A DNA stretch of 64,000 nucleotides, taken from the NCBI RefSeq assembly GCF_000812865.1, contig NZ_JSYL01000004.1, positions 62,001-126,000 of the forward strand, in the 5' to 3' direction. Numbering within the stretch: the first letter of the stretch is position 1; the number at the start of each line of letters is the position of its first letter. Source of the stretch: Kaistella jeonii (GTDB lineage: Bacteria > Bacteroidota > Bacteroidia > Flavobacteriales > Weeksellaceae). A program made the translations under genes and the position numbers. Below, one piece after another: positions 59,538-64,000 of this stretch. The notes beneath the pieces are model-generated. The model searched no databases and was not told where the DNA came from. It saw only the letters and a program-made list of their open reading frames with translations.

Positions 59538-61931
59538 CTAAGCTCCGTACGGAATCCAGATATTTTTAATTTCAGTAGCGTGTCTTAAAAACTCCTGACC
59601 TTCACCATGTTTTGGATTCAACCAGTTTCTATATTTACCGAAATTCACCCAAGAACGTTTCATAGAATCGGTTGATAATAACTCGATACTTTTACTTCCT
59701 TCTGCTGTTCCGAAATACCAAATTCCTTCTACATTATAATGTTTGGCGAGTTCGCTGGCTAATTCTTCTTTTGGACCAGTAACGATATTTACGGTTCCAG
59801 CAGGAACATCTGAAGTTTCTAAAATCTGATAGAAATCGGTCGCTGAGAAAGGATGTTTTTCAGATGGAATGACCACAACTCTATTTCCCATCGCAATCGC
59901 TGGAATTACCGTAGAAATAAATCCTAGTAAAGGATTTTCATCTGGGCAAATAATTGCTATTACTCCAATTGCTTCAGGCATTGCTAAAGTTACCATTCTT
60001 TGAACGGTAGAATGTGCTGCGCCATCATATTTATCGGCGTAAGCGGCATACGTATAAATTCTTTCAATTGATTTTTCAACCTCATCTTGTGCAGATTCTA
60101 AAGATTGATTGGTCATTTCAACAATTCTTTCGGCAAATTCTTCTGAACGAATTGCTAGGTTTTCTGCAATATAATACAAAACTTGAGCTCTTGAATGACC
60201 TGTCATTCCACCCCAGGATTTTTCTGCGTGTGCTGCTTCAACGGCGTTTCTGATATCCTTTCTATTTCCTTCTGAAACTTCTCCGATATATTCACCAAAC
60301 GCGTTTTTAATTTCTGTGCTGTAACCTCCATCTGGACGAGCTTGTTTTCCACCAACGTACATTTTCGTTGTACGGTCGATTTCTGCTAAAGTATTTTTTG
60401 CTGTTTTAGCATCGTGGGGTTTTTCAGTTTTTGGCAAAATAGGTTTTGAAGTAAATTCAGCTTCCACTTTCGGTTTCATATATTCATACAAACCTTCTTT
60501 TCCACCTTCTCTTCCAAAGCCTGATTCTCTGTAACCACCAAATCCGGCAGCAGCATCAAACTGATTCGTACAGTTGATCCAAACGCTTCCTGCTTTGATT
60601 TTCGGTGCAATATCCAACGCCAAATTAATATTTTCTGTCCAGACACTTGAAGCCAAACCGTATCTCGTATTATTCGCCAAAGCCACCGCTTCTGAATGCG
60701 AACGGAAAGTCATCGCCACTAAAACTGGTCCGAAGATTTCTTCCTGAGCAATTACAGCACTCGTAGGAACATCGGTAAATAATGTTGGTGGATAAAACCA
60801 GCCATTTTCTGGAACGCCATTTTTGGGTTGGTAAATCGTACAACCTTCCTCGATTCCAATTTGCACCATATCTTTGATGGTTTTCAACTGAATCGGATCT
60901 ACGATAGAACCCATATCGACCGCCTTATCCATCGGATCGCCGATGCGAAGCGTTTCCATTCTTGCGCGAAGTTTTTTGTAGAAAACCTCAGAAACAGATT
61001 CCTGAATTAACAATCTAGAACCTGCACAACAAACCTGTCCTTGATTGAACCAGATCGCATCTACAATTCCTTCTACTGCTGAATCTAAATCTGCATCTTC
61101 AAAAACGATGAATGGTGATTTTCCGCCTAATTCTAAGGATATTTTTTTACCGGTTCCAGCAATATTTGTTCTGAGGATCTTCCCAACTTTAGTTGAGCCA
61201 GTGAAAGCGATTTTCTGAATGTCTTTATGATTAACCAAAGCATTTCCGGCAACGGTTCCTTTTCCGGTTACGATATTTACAACTCCTTTTGGAAGTCCAA
61301 CTTTTTCACAGATCTCTGCAAAAAGTAACGCTGTTAAAGAAGTGTATTCGGCCGGTTTCAAAACGATGGTGTTTCCCATTGCTAAAGCTGGAGCCACTTT
61401 CCAGGAAAGCATCATTAATGGAAAGTTCCAGGGAATGATTTGCCCTACAACACCAACTTCCTGATAATCTCTGAATTCCGTATCCATCAATTTTGCCCAA
61501 CCAGCGTGGTGGTAGAAATGTCTCGCAACAATTGGAATATCAATATCACGAGTTTCGCGAATTGGTTTTCCGTTGTCTAATGTTTCAAGGACTGCAAAAA
61601 GTCTGGAGTTTTTTTGAATTTGTCTTGCGATCGCGTACAAATATTTTGCACGCTCGAATCCACCGATTGTAACCCATTCTGGCAATGCTTTGTTGGCAGC
61701 TTTCACGGCTTTGTCAACATCGGTTTCGTCGGCTTCTGCAATTTTTGCTAAAAATTCTTTGTTGGAAGGATTGTTAGAATCCAAGTATTTCTTAGCGTTC
61801 GGTTTTACCCATTCCCCGCCAATGAACAAGTCAAAACTTCGGTTATGATTTTCTAAAAATTCCACAGCAGCAGCTGCACTTTCTGGAGCGGGACCGTAAA
61901 CCATGGTGTCGTATATTTCTTTAATTTCCAT
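59538..61931 (-). CDS. aldehyde dehydrogenase of ALDH16 type, one full and one partial ALDH domain
   Basis: 797 residues. Residues about 30-510 are a complete ALDH with catalytic Cys301 (NQGQVCCAG), general base Glu267 (LELGGK) and Rossmann loop FTGSTKVG. Residues about 545-797 are a second, truncated ALDH-like domain (VGGKQARPDGGYSTEIKNAFGEYI, VIAIICPDENPLLGF, NIVTGPKEELASEL) without the catalytic Cys, as in ALDH16 proteins. deoC is next upstream on the same strand, so it probably oxidises the acetaldehyde released from deoxyribose-5-phosphate. The start is set at the ATG at 61929-61931, since a -7-like element (GACTTTTG) lies upstream of it inside the longer frame. Confidence 0.9.
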   Translation of the reverse strand: MEIKEIYDTMVYGPAPESAAAAVEFLENHNRSFDLFIGGEWVKPNAKKYLDSNNPSNKEFLAKIAEADETDVDKAVKAANKALPEWVTIGGFERAKYLYAIARQIQKNSRLFAVLETLDNGKPIRETRDIDIPIVARHFYHHAGWAKLMDTEFRDYQEVGVVGQIIPWNFPLMMLSWKVAPALAMGNTIVLKPAEYTSLTALLFAEICEKVGLPKGVVNIVTGKGTVAGNALVNHKDIQKIAFTGSTKVGKILRTNIAGTGKKISLELGGKSPFIVFEDADLDSAVEGIVDAIWFNQGQVCCAGSRLLIQESVSEVFYKKLRARMETLRIGDPMDKAVDMGSIVDPIQLKTIKDMVQIGIEEGCTIYQPKNGVPENGWFYPPTLFTDVPTSAVIAQEEIFGPVLVAMTFRSHSEAVALANNTRYGLASSVWTENINLALDIAPKIKAGSVWINCTNQFDAAAGFGGYRESGFGREGGKEGLYEYMKPKVEAEFTSKPILPKTEKPHDAKTAKNTLAEIDRTTKMYVGGKQARPDGGYSTEIKNAFGEYIGEVSEGNRKDIRNAVEAAHAEKSWGGMTGHSRAQVLYYIAENLAIRSEEFAERIVEMTNQSLESAQDEVEKSIERIYTYAAYADKYDGAAHSTVQRMVTLAMPEAIGVIAIICPDENPLLGFISTVIPAIAMGNRVVVIPSEKHPFSATDFYQILETSDVPAGTVNIVTGPKEELASELAKHYNVEGIWYFGTAEGSKSIELLSTDSMKRSWVNFGKYRNWLNPKHGEGQEFLRHATEIKNIWIPYGA

Positions 61932-62091
61932 TTTGATGATGTGTTGATGTGATGTTGCGGAAATTTCAACCACAAAAGTCACAAAGTTTTTATTTTTTTA
62001 AGTTTTTCTAAAGAGCAAAAAAGTTTTTCGAATTTTCGCTGTTAAAAATCTTAGTATTTATTAGTATAACCTTTCTTCATATTTAGTTCCC

Positions 62092-62173
62092 GATGCGCCC
62101 CGGCTTGAACGGAGCTCTTTTTGTGTAGCGAAGTGAAACAAAAAAGCGGGAGTGGAAGACGGAAATAGGCGTC
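62092..62173 (+). repeat. dispersed structured element (R8)
   Basis: GATGCGCCCCGGCTTGAACGG on the left; GGCGTC closes the outer stem at 62168-62173. The inner stem CTTTTTGT pairs with ACAAAAAAG. It ends 7 bp from the deoC stop codon. Confidence 0.7.
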
Positions 62174-62180
62174 CAAATAA

Positions 62181-63179
62181 TTATGCCATCGGATGTCTGA
62201 ATCCTGCACTGTATCGCCCGGTTACAAAATGTTCTAATTGTCGCTCAATGTCGCCCAATAAAGAACTTGCGCCAAATCTAAATAATTCTGGAGTGAGCCA
62301 GTCATTGCCTAATTCTTCTTTCAATAAAATTAAATAATCAAGGGCTTGTTTGGCTTTTTGAATTCCGCCGGCTGGTTTGTAGCCGACTTTCACGCCGGTT
62401 AATTCGTAATAATCGCGGATGCAACGAATCATGACCAAGCTCACTGCTAAAGTTGCATTTACTGATTCTTTTCCTGTGGAAGTTTTGATAAAATCTGAAC
62501 CTGCCATCATTGCGACCCAAGAAGCTTTTGCTACTTTGGTATAAGTCGGAATTTCACCTGTTGCAAGAATGGTTTTCATGTGTGCATCGCCACAAGCGGC
62601 GCGACATAATTTGATTTCGTCGTAGAGTTCTTTCCATTTTGATTCTAAAACCAAATCACGGGAAATCACGATATCAATTTCTTTAGCTCCCGCTGCAACT
62701 GATTTTTTTATTTCTGTAATTTTATCTTCGAGGGAAATTTTTCCGGCAGGAAATCCTGTAGAAACTGCGGCAATTGGTATAGAAGTTCCTTTCAAAGCAT
62801 CTTTCGCAAACGGAATCAAATTGTGATACACACAAACTGCGCCTGTTGTCAGATTTGCATCCTGCATTCCTAAACTTAGTATAATATCTGCACGTACGGG
62901 ATTTTTGGCTTTTTCGCACAAACGCATTACGTTTCCGCGGGTATCGTCTCCTGCAAGAGTGGTCAAATCGATCATGGAAATTGCTTTCAATAACCAAGCT
63001 GCCTGAAATTCTTTTTTAACACTTCGTCTTCCACCTAAAGTTGAAACCCGTCTTTCGATCGCACTTCGGTTAATATTGATCGCGTCGAAATATTTGGTAT
63101 TGAAAGGTAAACCGGGGTTTCTTTCTTCAGTATGCATTTGAACTGGTTGCGTATGATTTTTTTCCATTACTTTAGTCAT
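62181..63179 (-). CDS. deoC: deoxyribose-phosphate aldolase
   Basis: 332 residues, of the longer class-II-like DeoC type. TIM barrel with the Schiff-base Lys232 in SDFIKTSTGK and the acidic partner Asp169 in EIDIVISRD. Splits deoxyribose-5-phosphate into glyceraldehyde-3-phosphate and acetaldehyde. The ALDH16-type gene follows on the same strand, a pairing that makes sense because it would oxidise acetaldehyde. A TTG directly before the ATG could extend the frame by one codon; the ATG is used. Confidence 0.96.
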   Translation of the reverse strand: MTKVMEKNHTQPVQMHTEERNPGLPFNTKYFDAININRSAIERRVSTLGGRRSVKKEFQAAWLLKAISMIDLTTLAGDDTRGNVMRLCEKAKNPVRADIILSLGMQDANLTTGAVCVYHNLIPFAKDALKGTSIPIAAVSTGFPAGKISLEDKITEIKKSVAAGAKEIDIVISRDLVLESKWKELYDEIKLCRAACGDAHMKTILATGEIPTYTKVAKASWVAMMAGSDFIKTSTGKESVNATLAVSLVMIRCIRDYYELTGVKVGYKPAGGIQKAKQALDYLILLKEELGNDWLTPELFRFGASSLLGDIERQLEHFVTGRYSAGFRHPMA

Positions 63180-63331
63180 CAATCAAAAATTTTAATAAAA
63201 ATTAGGATGGTAAATTTAACCAATTCTGAGCAATTTACTGCAATTGGTTTTGAAAATTGTTGCTTCCACCTCATCCAAAAAAATACACTCCTAAAGAATG
63301 TATTTTATTATTTATGAGAAGTTTAATGACA

Positions 63332-63802
63332 TCAAACTTTTAACTGACGGTTTATACTTTGTTCCAGAGAAATAAAAGTTTCCGTTCTGGTTACTCCTTT
63401 CATTTTCTGAAGTTTGTTCAAAATTTCCATCAAATGATCATTATCCCGACAAAGAACTTTCAAGAAAATGGTGTAATTGCCTGTGGTGTAATGAGCTTCT
63501 ACCACTTCGTTTACATCATTTAATGCTTTGATCGTATCTTGATAATGGCTTGGTTCCTCCAAAAACATTCCTATGAATGAGACTACTTTAAAACCAATTT
63601 TTCGTGGATTAAGAAAAGAGATAGAGTTTTCAATTACTCCGGCCTGTTCTAGTTTTTTAATTCTTTGATGAACTGCAGTTGTAGAAATCCCAACGTTTTT
63701 GGAAATATGAGCCAAAGAGGTTTTGGCATTATCCATCAACATATAAATGATTTGTTTATCGACTGTATCTAAATGATAACCGGTGTTTGTTGCGTTTTTC
63801 AC
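63332..63802 (-). CDS. Lrp/AsnC family transcriptional regulator
   Basis: 156 residues, starting with GTG. N-terminal helix-turn-helix (DTVDKQIIYMLMDNAKTSLAHISKNVGISTTAVHQRIKKLEQAGVIE) and a C-terminal RAM/AsnC ligand-binding domain (VVSFIGMFLE, VVEAHYTTGNYTIFLKVLCRDNDHLMEIL). Such regulators respond to amino acids. The GTG is used because the next Met lies inside the DNA-binding domain. Divergence from deoC is separated by about 150 bp; its targets are not evident. Confidence 0.92.
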   Translation of the reverse strand: MKNATNTGYHLDTVDKQIIYMLMDNAKTSLAHISKNVGISTTAVHQRIKKLEQAGVIENSISFLNPRKIGFKVVSFIGMFLEEPSHYQDTIKALNDVNEVVEAHYTTGNYTIFLKVLCRDNDHLMEILNKLQKMKGVTRTETFISLEQSINRQLKV

Positions 63803-63825
63803 TTATTTTAAATATTTTAACTTGT

Positions 63826-64000
63826 TTACAAAAATTCTACTAATACAGGAAAATGGTCACTGTAACCACCAAGGTATCTAGTGCCTGCAAAAGTTCGAAA
63901 AGGTTTTCCTTTAAAATTACCTTCCCAGTTCGCTAATTTTGGATGATTGAAAACTTTTGCTTCTTTAAATTGTAAAGCGGAGTTTCTATCAAAAAAATTA
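63826..64000 (-). CDS. endonuclease/exonuclease/phosphatase family protein, C-terminal fragment
   Basis: The gene runs off the window; only its last 57 codons are visible. They read NFFDRNSALQFKEAKVFNHP..., ending with GGYSDHFPVLVEFL and a TAA stop. SDHFPV is the end motif of the endonuclease/exonuclease/phosphatase fold, whose His is catalytic. It lies upstream of the Lrp regulator gene on the same strand, 24 nt from it. Whether it is secreted cannot be seen. Confidence 0.8.
   Translation of the reverse strand, partial: NFFDRNSALQFKEAKVFNHPKLANWEGNFKGKPFRTFAGTRYLGGYSDHFPVLVEFL

Noticed and set aside
61932-61982. Longer N-terminus of the aldehyde dehydrogenase
   Set aside because: The stretch contains a -7-like element and is not ALDH-like.

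Overview
The window reads as chromosomal DNA of a flavobacterium in the Weeksellaceae (Chryseobacterium/Kaistella/Epilithonimonas-like). This rests on low G+C, promoters with the Bacteroidota -7 element TAnnTTTG instead of sigma-70 boxes, almost no Shine-Dalgarno sequences, a type IX secretion C-terminal domain, Bacteroidota-style lipoboxes and protein resemblance. It is mostly housekeeping and metabolic genes. I saw no rRNA or tRNA gene, CRISPR array, prophage or insertion sequence.

Layout. 0-6.4 kb: a CoA-transferase, an unknown regulator-like protein, then tyrosine catabolism (hpd, a small secreted protein, fahA, a flavin reductase-like protein; hmgA is not in the window). 6.4-12 kb: a T9SS cargo protein, a TMEM175-like channel, TerC, and a flotillin/NfeD/hydrolase operon. 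12-17.4 kb: two tandem lipoprotein M13 metallopeptidases and a DUF2807 adhesin-like protein. 17.5-23.5 kb: cinA with two membrane proteins, Dps, a hydrolase lipoprotein, lipA and an ECF sigma factor. 24-28.9 kb: an Rrf2-type Fe-S regulator followed by an unusual cbb3-type oxidase operon; the same palindrome overlies both promoters. 29-33.3 kb: a class I ribonucleotide reductase (nrdB, a small gene, nrdA) in repeat-rich DNA. 33.7-38.8 kb: a MacAB-like export operon interrupted by a four-helix-bundle gene bounded by 7-bp repeats. 38.9-50 kb: an ABC exporter, an LptB with an extra C-terminal domain, a sigma/anti-sigma pair, rpoN, asnS, rimM and an S16 gene with a long tail. 50-58 kb: siderophore receptor with PepSY protein, an amino-acid permease, an ABC-F protein, a thioredoxin-fold protein. 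58-64 kb: GH25 lysozyme, a basic repeat protein, an ALDH16-type dehydrogenase with deoC (deoxyribose use), an Lrp regulator, and the end of an endonuclease/exonuclease/phosphatase gene.

The most interesting non-coding signal is a family of at least eight dispersed, structured intergenic elements (about 70-120 bp) whose stems show compensatory base changes between copies, so they are probably folded RNA or hairpin DNA. Next are the shared Rrf2 operator at the oxidase operon, the LptB fusion, the four-helix-bundle insertion with 7-bp and 32-bp repeats, and a set of promoters placed exactly 4 nt before ATG, predicting leaderless mRNAs.
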